Source: Nitrospinota bacterium
GTDB taxonomy: Bacteria > Nitrospinota > Nitrospinia > JACRGO01
Direction: 5' to 3'
Assembly (NCBI GenBank): GCA_016212295.1
Contig: JACRGO010000206.1
Coordinates: 1 to 35,138, forward strand
Length of the DNA stretch: 35,138 nt
The translations under genes and the position numbers were made by a program. Below are positions 1 to 7,674 of this stretch, in pieces; the first letter of the stretch is position 1; each line of letters begins with the position of its first letter. A model generated the notes under the pieces. It saw only the letters and a list, made by a program, of their open reading frames with translations, ran no database searches and was not told the DNA's origin.

Positions 1-100
1 ACTGGAGCTCTGTCTCTGAATGACGGTTTTACTTGATTATCCTTTTTTGACACGATATTCTACTCCCATTCAATAGGCATTCATGAAGACGTCACCTTTC

Positions 101-135
101 GCCAGTAGTAAGTGTTGCGTTAGCTACTGGCTAAC
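101..135 (+). promoter_or_regulatory. Two mutually exclusive hairpins upstream of the TPR gene
   Basis: GCCAGTAG at 101-108 pairs perfectly with CTACTGGC at 124-131. GTTAGC at 119-124 pairs with GCTAAC at 130-135. The two stems share bases, so only one can form at a time. A further hairpin, ATTTGCC/GGCAAAT (173-192), follows. None has a downstream T-run on the plus strand, so a terminator role is not supported. A leader switch or a repeat remnant are both possible. Confidence 0.3.
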
Positions 136-227
136 GGGCATTAATAAAATTAATGATATAGTATTACTCCATATTTGCCTGGCCCGGCAAATGGTTAAAA
201 AAACTTTATTTTTCAATTAAGTATCCC

Positions 228-2546
228 ATGAAAAAAATAACTCCAATAATTTTTATAGCGGCCGTTTTTCTGGCCGCGTGCGTCTCAGGAGTAAACCTCC
301 CTGGCATGGCGGTGGGGACCAAGGAGTATTTACAGGGAGACTACCCCGCGGCCATAGGGCAATTCCAGGAGGCGTTGGCACGTGACCCCGCCGACCCGAC
401 CGCCCTGCGAATGTTGGGCTGGAGTTACTACCGCATGGGGGAATATCCGAGGGCGGAAGAGGCGTTCATGGATTACGGCAGGCATTATCCGGCGGAGCCG
501 GAAGTGTACAAGGGCCTGGCGTGGTGCCATTACCAGATGGGGGAATTCACGCGGTCCGTGAATGAATATCAAAAATGGCTGTCAATCGCCCCTCAATCCC
601 AGGAGGCCAGGGAAGGGCTTGCTTCCTGTTACATAGAGCTTGGCCAGGACACCACGGCCATGGAGCATATGCGCCCTTATTACAAGCTGGAAGAGCTGCC
701 TCTCAAATTTCCCCGGTGGCACTATCCATTTCTCCTACTAGGACAAAAGGGAATGGAGGAAAAGAATTATGGCGCGGCCCACCATAACTTTCAAGCTGCC
801 CTGCAATTGAAAACCGATTCCCCGGTCGCGGTGGAAGGCATAAAGCAAATCCTGTCCATTGGAGAAAAAAGACTGGAATTGGCCAGGCAATACCAGGAAA
901 AGGAGCGGTATAAAGTAGCGATACGGTTCTATTCCCAGATATCCGGGGAATTCCCCTTCTGGGCGGAGCCGTACATAGGAATGGGAGAATGTTTTATCAA
1001 AATGAATTCCTTCAATGAAGCTGAAGCCTCCTTCCGCAAGGCTTTATACCTGGAGCCAGGCAGCGAAAAAGCCAAAAAATGGATCAGGGAAACCGTCAAT
1101 CAAAGGGACCCGAACCTGAAGGCCGCGCGGGCAAGTCTGGAGAAGGGCGAATATCTTGACGCAGTGGCGTCATTCGAGATAGTAACAAAGGGCCCAGCCC
1201 TTTACAACGTGCCGGAAGACGAAAGATGGGCGGTTTTCCAAGGCCTCGGATCAAGTTACCAGGGCCTTGGAAAAATGGAGGAAGCCAGGGAATATTTTCA
1301 GGAGGCCCTTAGGCTTAAACAAAACGACCCGGAATCCCTGAAGGGGTTGGGGTTGACTTATTATCATGATAAAAAATACGCGACCGCCGAGATGTTCCTG
1401 GAAATGGCGGAAAAATACATACATAAAGACCACGAACTCTCCCTTGCCCTTGGCTGGACATATAGCAGCAGGGGTAAATTCGAGAAGGCCTCCGAACAAT
1501 TCGATACCGCTTTGTCCCTCCTTCCCAACGACCCCAAGGCCATAAAGGGCCTGGCATGGGCTGTCTATAAATCAAAAGACAAGGAAAGGGCCAAGACTGA
1601 ATTTCAACGCCTTTTAGAGCTGGAGCCGGATTATATGGCGGACGAGGAATTCCAGCAATTGGTCCTTCAAAATTCCAGTTGGTGGGAACTGTCCAATCAG
1701 CTTGGCTGGCGTTACTATAAGGAAAAAAACACGGCCAAGGCCGCAACTGCCTTCCTTTCCTCGCTGGAGCATGCCCCCGGCAATCCCCAAGCCCTCCAGG
1801 GGCTGGGCTTCGTGAGATTCAGGGAGAAGAACTGCGAGGAGGCCGCTCAAAGGCTGAAAACCGTTTTGGACGCCGGGAAGGAAACCGCGCCTATATCTGA
1901 CCTGGATGTATTTGACAGCAACGCCAAGGTCCTAACCAACGCCCGCGAGAAACTGGCATGGTCCTATTACTTCACCTCGAAATTCAAGGAGGCGGCCGAG
2001 GACTTTCAAAAGGTCATTAAACTGCATTCTGACTGGGCAGGACCCGTTTACGGCCTGGCCCTTGCCCAGCAAAAACTTAAACAATACGATGAAGCGGACA
2101 AGAATTTTAAAACCGTCCTTACCATGAGTCCAGGGCACGCCCTGGCCAAGGCTGGAATCGAAGACAATAAAAAATCAAGGGAAGAGGACAAGAAAAAGAG
2201 TAAAAAGAAAAAGAGCGCTGTGAAGAAGAAAGACGCCGAAGAGAAACTGGGAGATAGCGCTGGAGGCAAAAAAGAGGTTAAAAAGACAGACGCGGCTGGG
2301 AATGAGACTAAAAAGCCGGAGGAGCCCAAAAAAACGGTTTCTGAAAAAGAATTTATACAGGAACTGGTAAAGGAACGGGAAAAAGAACAGGGCAAGGAGA
2401 AGGAGAAAGACAAGGAGAAGGCGCTGGAAAAGGAACAAGAGAAGGTGAAGGAACTGGCAAAGGCGTTGGAGAAGGGAAAAACAAAGGACAAAGAGAAGGG
2501 ACCGGAAAAGGAACCAGAAAAAGAGAAGGAGCCGGACGGTAAATGA
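228..2546 (+). CDS. TPR-repeat lipoprotein with K/E-rich C-terminal tail
   Basis: The protein is a 772-residue tetratricopeptide-repeat scaffold, probably anchored to the membrane on the periplasmic side. Residues 1-18 form a lipoprotein signal peptide with lipobox LAAC (Cys18). TPR units run from about residue 30 to 645, with recurring patterns such as ALRMLGWSYYRMGEYPRAEE and GLGLTYYHDKKYATAE. The last 120 residues are almost entirely Lys and Glu, with short repeats such as EKEKDKEKALEKE. This tail is low-complexity and probably a long charged helix. No enzyme motif is present, so the role is likely protein-protein assembly. The start is chosen for the signal peptide; the Shine-Dalgarno signal is weak. 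The stop overlaps the aroDE start (ATGA), so the two are translated in tandem although no functional link is obvious. Confidence 0.85.
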   Translation: MKKITPIIFIAAVFLAACVSGVNLPGMAVGTKEYLQGDYPAAIGQFQEALARDPADPTALRMLGWSYYRMGEYPRAEEAFMDYGRHYPAEPEVYKGLAWCHYQMGEFTRSVNEYQKWLSIAPQSQEAREGLASCYIELGQDTTAMEHMRPYYKLEELPLKFPRWHYPFLLLGQKGMEEKNYGAAHHNFQAALQLKTDSPVAVEGIKQILSIGEKRLELARQYQEKERYKVAIRFYSQISGEFPFWAEPYIGMGECFIKMNSFNEAEASFRKALYLEPGSEKAKKWIRETVNQRDPNLKAARASLEKGEYLDAVASFEIVTKGPALYNVPEDERWAVFQGLGSSYQGLGKMEEAREYFQEALRLKQNDPESLKGLGLTYYHDKKYATAEMFLEMAEKYIHKDHELSLALGWTYSSRGKFEKASEQFDTALSLLPNDPKAIKGLAWAVYKSKDKERAKTEFQRLLELEPDYMADEEFQQLVLQNSSWWELSNQLGWRYYKEKNTAKAATAFLSSLEHAPGNPQALQGLGFVRFREKNCEEAAQRLKTVLDAGKETAPISDLDVFDSNAKVLTNAREKLAWSYYFTSKFKEAAEDFQKVIKLHSDWAGPVYGLALAQQKLKQYDEADKNFKTVLTMSPGHALAKAGIEDNKKSREEDKKKSKKKKSAVKKKDAEEKLGDSAGGKKEVKKTDAAGNETKKPEEPKKTVSEKEFIQELVKEREKEQGKEKEKDKEKALEKEQEKVKELAKALEKGKTKDKEKGPEKEPEKEKEPDGK

Positions 2547-4036
2547 TCTGCGTCCCGATAATAGCAAGGACCAATGAAGAGGCGGTCCATAAAATGGCGG
2601 CGGCTTCCTTGGTGGCCGACGTCATCGAACTTCGCATCGACTATATTCCCTCCCCTGACTTACCGAAACTTCTTCACGGAAAACCCAAACCGGTGATTGT
2701 GACTTGCAGGACCCTCAAGGACCGGGGAGAATTCGGCAAGGCGCCGGAGCATGAAGGCGGGTCCGAGGAAAAACGATTGGGAATGCTGTTGGCCGCCTTG
2801 AAGCTCGGCGCGGATTACGTGGATATCGAGTTCGACGCGCCGGAAGATTCCAGGCAAAGAATTTTCGAGGCCGCTGGTTCTCCGGGCCGCGTCATCCTTT
2901 CCAGCCATGATTTCGAGAGGACCCCTGCCAGCCTGGAACCGCTCAAGAACAGGATGCTCGCCTCTTTCCCCGGGGCCATTATAAAGATAGCCGTCTTTGC
3001 CCAATCCATTGACGACAATTTAAAAATCCTCGATCTCCTCAAAAATAAAAAAGAGGGAGAAAGACTCGCCGCCTTTTGCATGGGAGAGAATGGAGAGATA
3101 AGCCGCGTCCTTTCCCCGTTGTTCGGAGGCGAGCTCACCTTCGGCTCCCTTGGTCCTGGTGAAGAGAGCGCCCCAGGCCAAATCCCCGCTTCCGTGTTGC
3201 GGGACGTCTACAGGGTCAACCAACTGAAAGAGGACGTCGAGATCTTCGGGTTGATCGGAAATCCCGTGAAGGAAAGCATGGGATACCTGATCCATAACAG
3301 GTCCTATATAAAGATGGGGATGAACCGCGTTTATCTCCCCTTTCTCGTGAAGGACCTGAGACCGTTTATCGAAAAATTCAAAGGCATGTTCAAGGGAATG
3401 AGCGTCACCATGCCTTTCAAGCAGGACATAATCCCTCTCCTTGATGAAGTGGACCCCCTGGCGGCCAGGATCGGGGCGGTCAACACCATCGACGCCCGTA
3501 GCGGAAAACTTGTGGGATACAACACCGATTCCTCCGGCGCGGTGAAGGCCATGGAGGATTTGGCCTCCCTCCAGGGAAAGACCGTTTTCATGATAGGCGC
3601 TGGCGGGGTGGCCAGGGCCATAGGATTCGGGACCGCCAATAAAGGGGCCAAAATAATCATTTGCGATGTAGACGAAGCCAGGGCGGGCCGGCTGGCGGAA
3701 GAACTCGGCGGGAAAACCTGCTCCAGGGAGGAGTGGGAGGACATCCGCTACGATATACTGGTCAACTGCTCCCCTATCGGCATGCACCCGAACATCGAAG
3801 AGACCCCATTTCCAAAAGAGTTTTTCAGGCCCGGGTCTATAGTTTTTGACGCGGTTTATAATCCGCTTGAAACAAGATTGCTTAAAGAGGCCGCCGGGGC
3901 GGGCTGCCGCGTTATCAGGGGACTCGAACTCTTCGTCAACCAGGCGGTGGACCAGTTCGAGTTGTGGACCGGAGAAAAAGCCCCCAGGGAGATAATGGAG
4001 AGAACTGCCTTGGAGAGGCTATCCAAAAATACTTGA
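2543..4036 (+). CDS. aroDE: Bifunctional 3-dehydroquinate dehydratase / shikimate dehydrogenase
   Basis: This 497-residue fusion carries out steps three and four of the cytoplasmic shikimate pathway. The type I dehydroquinase domain (about 1-225) has ELRIDY, the catalytic His of SSHDFERTP (H122) and the Schiff-base Lys of IIKIAVFAQS (K148). The shikimate dehydrogenase domain (about 235-497) has SVTMPFK (catalytic K293), IGAVNTI, GYNTDSSG (D329), the Rossmann motif GAGGVARA and a C-terminal EL.VNQAVDQF. One oddity is the shikimate-binding SxSP..HN motif, which reads ESMGYLIHN. The first Ser (S245) is kept but the second Ser is Gly and the Pro is Tyr. The same fusion order is known from plants and several bacteria. 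It overlaps the TPR gene by 4 nt, and its stop codon abuts a MITE-like repeat. Confidence 0.93.
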   Translation: MICVPIIARTNEEAVHKMAAASLVADVIELRIDYIPSPDLPKLLHGKPKPVIVTCRTLKDRGEFGKAPEHEGGSEEKRLGMLLAALKLGADYVDIEFDAPEDSRQRIFEAAGSPGRVILSSHDFERTPASLEPLKNRMLASFPGAIIKIAVFAQSIDDNLKILDLLKNKKEGERLAAFCMGENGEISRVLSPLFGGELTFGSLGPGEESAPGQIPASVLRDVYRVNQLKEDVEIFGLIGNPVKESMGYLIHNRSYIKMGMNRVYLPFLVKDLRPFIEKFKGMFKGMSVTMPFKQDIIPLLDEVDPLAARIGAVNTIDARSGKLVGYNTDSSGAVKAMEDLASLQGKTVFMIGAGGVARAIGFGTANKGAKIIICDVDEARAGRLAEELGGKTCSREEWEDIRYDILVNCSPIGMHPNIEETPFPKEFFRPGSIVFDAVYNPLETRLLKEAAGAGCRVIRGLELFVNQAVDQFELWTGEKAPREIMERTALERLSKNT

Positions 4037-4329
4037 AATTTTGTAACATTTTAGCTGTTTGAAAAACCGCGAAAACAAACACCTAAAAATTTTTTTTACC
4101 ACAGAGGCCACAGAGAAAAGAAGAAGAGTGGTAGGACCATTAAAGACCTATGCCGAGAGGCCAGAACTTTTTGTTTTCCGCGTCTTCACTGCGGAAAACA
4201 AAAAAATATTTACCTTGGCGACCTCTGTGCCTTTGTGGTTCAATTTTCTGTTTTTCTCCGCGATCTTGGCGTCCTCTGCGGTGAAAATTTTTTATTTTTT
4301 CAAAAAGCTAAAGTATTACGAAATTTTTT
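4036..4329. repeat. MITE-like inverted-repeat element (CACAGAG family)
   Basis: The ends are imperfect inverted repeats of about 33 bp: AAATTTTGTAACATTTTAGC at 4036 and its near complement, centred on AAAGCTAAAGTATTACGAAA, ending at 4329. Inside, CCACAGAGGCCACAGAG (4101) pairs with CCTCTGTGCCTTTGTGG (4221). A central perfect 14-bp stem (4168-4181 with 4191-4204) reads TTTTTGTTTTCCGC. The left end starts at the last base of the aroDE stop codon. The ORF track extends the next gene through this element, but that reading is spurious. A solo copy of one end lies at 16111-16145. Confidence 0.75.
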
Positions 4330-4379
4330 ATTCATTGCAAAGCTTTGCGGTGAAATATCAGATAGGTGAGTCAGTATTC

Positions 4380-5270
4380 ATGTGGATCGGCGAAAAAATA
4401 AAAAACTGGCTGGTTGATAAGCTCATCGAACTCCTTATCTGGGACAAGGACCTTCCCAGCACGCCATTCTGCGACTTCGAGCAGACCCGGTTCGAGCTCC
4501 GCCCTTGCGACGTGCTGCTTGTCGAGGGACGCAGCCGCATCAGCGACGTTATCAAGACCATCACCCTGAGCCGCTGGACCCATGCGGCCCTTTACATAGG
4601 ACGGCTCAACGATATCGAAAACCATGGGATCCGGAAGATAGTGCGGCATTATTATATGGGCGACCCGGACGTGCAACTGTTGATTGAGGCCCTTGTGGGA
4701 AAAGGGACCATTATTTCCCCGATCACCAAATACCAATACCACAATTTACGCATCTGCCGGCCCAGGGGCCTCACGCCTCACGACTCGCAAAAGATCGTCG
4801 AACACGCAGTCAAATGCGTGGGAATGGGTTACAATACCCGCCAATTGCTGGACCTGGCCCGGTTCCTGTTCCCTTATGGCGTGCTTCCGAGACGGTGGCG
4901 CTCCAGCCTGTTTGAGAAAAAGATCGGCGACTCCACCCGCACCATCTGCTCCACCATGCTGGCTGAGGCATTCGCCGCTGTACAGTTCCCGGTGCTCCCC
5001 TTCGTGCAAAGCGTGGAGGGAGGGGAATTCCGCTGGTTCAACCGCAACAGCAGCCTTTTCATTCCCAGCGACTTTGATTATTCCCCCTATTTTGAAATCA
5101 TCAAGTATCCCTTCTTCGGAGATGATCTGGCCATTTACAGGAGGCTCCCCTGGGACAAAACCGGCGTTATCTATAGTGACGAGCGCCAGATCCAGTTGGA
5201 GATGATAAGGAACGGATCAGTCCATGGCAATAACGGAAAGAAAGAGCCAGGTGAACCAGCCGGGGAGTAA
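4380..5270 (+). CDS. YaeF/YiiX-type permuted papain-like amidase (C92 family)
   Basis: The protein belongs to the circularly permuted NlpC/P60-papain superfamily (Peptidase_C92), whose members are thought to cleave amide or lipid-ester bonds in the cell envelope. From the chosen start it is 296 residues. The family pattern is CDVLLVEGRSRISDVI followed by SRWTHAALYIG, giving His68. The permuted catalytic Cys comes later, in TICSTMLAEAF (Cys190). The start at 4380 (MWIGEKIKNW) is chosen because AGGTGAG lies 9 nt upstream. The 107 extra residues in the ORF track translate a MITE-like repeat and look nothing like the family. I see no signal peptide on the short form, so a cytoplasmic or membrane-associated location is possible. 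Substrate unknown. Confidence 0.75.
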   Translation: MWIGEKIKNWLVDKLIELLIWDKDLPSTPFCDFEQTRFELRPCDVLLVEGRSRISDVIKTITLSRWTHAALYIGRLNDIENHGIRKIVRHYYMGDPDVQLLIEALVGKGTIISPITKYQYHNLRICRPRGLTPHDSQKIVEHAVKCVGMGYNTRQLLDLARFLFPYGVLPRRWRSSLFEKKIGDSTRTICSTMLAEAFAAVQFPVLPFVQSVEGGEFRWFNRNSSLFIPSDFDYSPYFEIIKYPFFGDDLAIYRRLPWDKTGVIYSDERQIQLEMIRNGSVHGNNGKKEPGEPAGE

Positions 5271-5539
5271 GGCGTGGAGGCGGGAAAAGAGGAGAGGGCG
5301 AGGGTAAACTAAGCCTAAATTGGGCGATTTTCTTTCGCCCCCTTCAGGGCCTAATGGATCTTGCCACGAAACTGAATTGGCATGACGCAGCAGGCATGCT
5401 TCTCGGCAAGCTGGCTGCCCCCGATGGTTCGTAGCCTTTGCGGTTAGTTTGAAACACCACCGTTAGTGGGATCGGTGGCAGACCTTGCTTTGTAATTGTT
5501 ATTTGCCGATGATGTAGTTCAGCGATGAAGGAAATTTTC
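5271..5539. other. Intergenic stretch without a convincing gene
   Basis: This 269-nt gap holds a short hairpin (GGGCGA/TCGCCC near 5320-5340) without a T-run. It also holds a 26-codon plus-strand ORF (5354-5434) with no Shine-Dalgarno site and no recognised similarity. It may be debris of an older gene. Confidence 0.4.
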
Positions 5540-5821
5540 ATGTTCGACCGGGTGCTGAATGAAATGAGGGCTAAAGTTCGAGAACGGAAATATGTGATGA
5601 CGATTCACGGGGAAGAAGAAATGAACAACGATTGCTTTTCAATTTACGATGTTGAAAGCGGCATACTTACCGGGAAAATAGTGGAACGCCAGAAAGACAA
5701 GGCAACTTCAGAGTGGAAATACCGAATAACCGGACACGCAATCGATGGCAATGAAGTTGAGGTTATTGCCAAATTGAGCACAACGGGCAAATTGGTTATA
5801 ATCACGGTGTATGCGCCATAA
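5540..5821 (+). CDS. DUF4258 family protein (RelE/HigB-like toxin candidate)
   Basis: This small basic protein (93 residues from the second Met) fits the DUF4258 pattern: an N-terminal helix, YVMTIHGEEEM, then SIYDVESGILTGKIVER and a final strand KLVIITVY. DUF4258 proteins are structurally related to RelE/HigB-type mRNA interferases and are often paired with YgiT-type zinc-finger or XRE partners. The start at 5540 is preferred over 5525 because AAGGAAA lies about 8 nt before it. The next gene encodes a YgiT-type zinc-finger protein, the usual partner, so a toxin-antitoxin-like unit is inferred. No catalytic residue can be named with certainty. The gene is more AT-rich than its neighbours, in keeping with horizontal acquisition. 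Confidence 0.75.
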   Translation: MFDRVLNEMRAKVRERKYVMTIHGEEEMNNDCFSIYDVESGILTGKIVERQKDKATSEWKYRITGHAIDGNEVEVIAKLSTTGKLVIITVYAP

Positions 5822-5824
5822 TTT

Positions 5825-5914
5825 ATATTATTACGTTCAGAAATTTCTGAACGTAATAATATCATCGAACGTTTGAATACATCGAAATTTATTTTGATTG
5901 CGGCCATGCCGCGC
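5825..5914. repeat. Rearranged copy of the ATATTATTACG MITE-like element
   Basis: Positions 5825-5862 form a perfect 38-nt palindrome whose arm starts ATATTATTACGTTCAG. The same arm is the outer part of the 33-bp terminal repeat of the element at 26763-26913. Immediately downstream (about 5870-5914), GAAATTTATTTTG.TTGCGGCC repeats the core of that element. Here the core lies outside the palindrome rather than between the arms, so this copy looks rearranged. It sits between the DUF4258 and YgiT coding regions. Confidence 0.8.
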
Positions 5915-5932
5915 TATGAGAGGAAAAAATAT

Positions 5933-6166
5933 ATGCGATGTGATATTTGCGGAAAAGATGGTGCGCGAAAACACAAGGTTGCAAGGACGTATGGCAAAGG
6001 GGAAGAAATACTGGTTATAGAAAACATACCTGCCGTAACCTGTTCGCATTGTGGAGAAAGTTATTTGGAGGCCGAAACGCTTCACGAAATCGAGCGCATA
6101 AAACTGCACAAAAAGAGTTTTGCGGTAAAACGCACTATCCCTGTGGCCGATTTTGTAACAATTTGA
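5933..6166 (+). CDS. YgiT-type zinc-finger protein (MqsA-like antitoxin candidate)
   Basis: The 77-residue protein has two CxxC knuckles, CDIC near the start and CSHC in PAVTCSHCGESYLE, with the spacing of the YgiT/MqsA N-terminal zinc-binding domain. The remainder is a short helix (AETLHEIERIKL) and a PVADF tail. The MqsA-type DNA-binding HTH domain is absent. Family members neutralise a partner toxin. Here the upstream DUF4258 gene is the obvious partner, although toxin-first order and the 111-nt gap filled by a repeat are unusual for tight coupling. The start at 5933 follows GAGAGG. The ORF track's TTG start at 5873 would translate the repeat and is rejected. Confidence 0.75.
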   Translation: MRCDICGKDGARKHKVARTYGKGEEILVIENIPAVTCSHCGESYLEAETLHEIERIKLHKKSFAVKRTIPVADFVTI

Positions 6167-6241
6167 AAAAAGCCGCACCCCGCTTCATATCAATACGTCG
6201 AATTTTCGCTTAACCTTTCACAATTTTTCAGGAGGGCTTTC

Positions 6242-7639
6242 ATGAAAAAAAGGATATTGTTTTTCCTGTTATTGCTTTCGCCGTTTTTCACGCTGGCGCT
6301 ACCGCGCGAAGCTGCCGCCGCCAAGGGGACGCTCGCTGTTGTCACGCAGGATAGCGGCAAGAAGCAGATCGACGCCCCTATCTATGTGGACGGGGTCCTG
6401 AAAGGAACCGGCAAGGTGACCCTTTCGCTTGCTCCAAAGACTTATCTGGTGAAATTCGGAGAAATGACCGGGTATGCCATTGTGTCTCCCAGGAGCGGAA
6501 AGAAAAGCGTCCAGGTAAAGTCCGGGAAGAAGACATCGCTCAAGGCGACCTACAAGAAGTCTTCGTCAACCGGCGCGTCCTCATTCACAGCCACAAAAAT
6601 CGCGGCTGGATGGGCCCATACAATAGCCCTGAGGAGCGGCGGCGCTGTATGGGCATGGGGAGATAACAGCTATGGCCAGCTTGCGGATGGGACAAATACA
6701 AATAGAAAGACCCCTGTCCAGGTGAGCGGGATTACAAGTGTTTCCGCTATAGAGAGCGGGGTTTATCATACAATAGCCCTGAGGAGCGGCGGCGCTGTAT
6801 GGACATGGGGAGATAACAGCTATGGCCAACTCGGTGATGGGACTAATACAAGCCGCAATATACCTGTCCAGGTGAACGGGCTTGCGAATGTCACGGCTAT
6901 CGCGGGAGGAGATTATCATACAATAGCCCTGAGGAATGACGGCACTGCATGGGCATGGGGAAATAATTTATCCGGCCAGCTAGGTGATGGGACTAGTACA
7001 AACAGCAATACCCCTGTCCAGGTGAGCGGACTTACAAATGTTACGGCTATCGCGGGCGGAGACTTTCATACAATAGCCCTGAGAAATGACGGCACTGTAT
7101 GGGCATGGGGAAATAATAGCTATGGCCAGCTAGGTGATGGGACTAATGTAAGCAGCGCCACCCCTGTCCAGGTGAGCGGGCTTACAAATGTTTCAGCTAT
7201 AGAGTGTGGAGTTTTTCATACAATAGCCCTGAAGAATGACGGCACTGTATGGGTATGGGGAGCTAATGACCATGGCCAGATAGGAAACGGGACAAATACA
7301 AGCAGCAATATACCTGTTCAGGTAAGCGGGCTCATGAATGCTACCGCTATCGCGGGTAGAGGATATTATCATACAGCAGCCCTGAAAAATGACGGCACTG
7401 CATGGGCATGGGGCTATAATGCCCACGGACAGTTAGGAGATGGAACGACTACGGATAGAAATACCCCTGTTCAGGTAAGCGGGCTTACAAATGTTACCGC
7501 TATCGCGTGTGGAACATACCATGCAATAGCCCTGAAGAAAGACGGCACTGCATGGGCATGGGGATATAATGGCTATGGCCAGTTGGGAAATGGGACAATC
7601 ACAAACAGCAATGTTCCTGTTCAGGTGAATGGACGGTGA
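6242..7639 (+). CDS. Secreted RCC1-repeat beta-propeller protein
   Basis: The 465-residue protein is predicted to be exported. Residues 1-27 are a signal peptide (LLLLSPFFTLA, cleavage near AAAA). Residues about 28-113 form a small beta domain resembling PEGA-type surface modules (APIYVDGVLKGTGKVTLSL), shared with the next gene. From about 115 to the end there are seven RCC1/alpha-tubulin-suppressor-like repeats of about 51 residues, each with HTIAL, WAWG and GQLGDGT signatures. Seven blades make a complete propeller. The repeats are also very similar at DNA level (GGACTTACAAATGT-like segments recur), which favours recombination and changes in copy number. The Shine-Dalgarno AGGAGGG stands 5 nt before the ATG. 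The likely role is ligand or surface binding; no enzymatic motif is seen. Confidence 0.85.
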   Translation: MKKRILFFLLLLSPFFTLALPREAAAAKGTLAVVTQDSGKKQIDAPIYVDGVLKGTGKVTLSLAPKTYLVKFGEMTGYAIVSPRSGKKSVQVKSGKKTSLKATYKKSSSTGASSFTATKIAAGWAHTIALRSGGAVWAWGDNSYGQLADGTNTNRKTPVQVSGITSVSAIESGVYHTIALRSGGAVWTWGDNSYGQLGDGTNTSRNIPVQVNGLANVTAIAGGDYHTIALRNDGTAWAWGNNLSGQLGDGTSTNSNTPVQVSGLTNVTAIAGGDFHTIALRNDGTVWAWGNNSYGQLGDGTNVSSATPVQVSGLTNVSAIECGVFHTIALKNDGTVWVWGANDHGQIGNGTNTSSNIPVQVSGLMNATAIAGRGYYHTAALKNDGTAWAWGYNAHGQLGDGTTTDRNTPVQVSGLTNVTAIACGTYHAIALKKDGTAWAWGYNGYGQLGNGTITNSNVPVQVNGR

Positions 7640-7674
7640 TCATTTATTTTTCACAATTTTTCAGGGGGCATTTC

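Noticed and set aside
173-210. Rho-independent terminator upstream of the TPR gene
   Set aside because: The stem ATTTGCC/GGCAAAT is followed by an A-rich stretch on the plus strand, not a T-run.
2048-2590. Minus-strand ORFs of 180, 130 and 94 aa rich in Ser, Phe and Leu
   Set aside because: They are antisense to the Lys/Glu-rich tail of the TPR protein; low stop frequency there is a composition effect.
3020-3787. Minus-strand 255-aa ORF in aroDE
   Set aside because: Antisense shadow; the plus strand has all AroDE catalytic motifs.
4059-4379. N-terminal 107 residues of the 4059..5270 ORF
   Set aside because: They translate an inverted-repeat element. A good ribosome-binding site and the family-like start are at 4380.
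5354-5434. 26-codon plus-strand ORF
   Set aside because: No ribosome-binding site and no recognisable similarity.
5825-5862. Palindrome as an MqsA-type antitoxin operator
   Set aside because: The same arms form the ends of a separate element at 26763-26913, so it is repeat-derived.
6600-7639. CRISPR-like or tandem DNA repeat without coding function
   Set aside because: The periodicity is codon-based and encodes seven RCC1 blades in one open frame.
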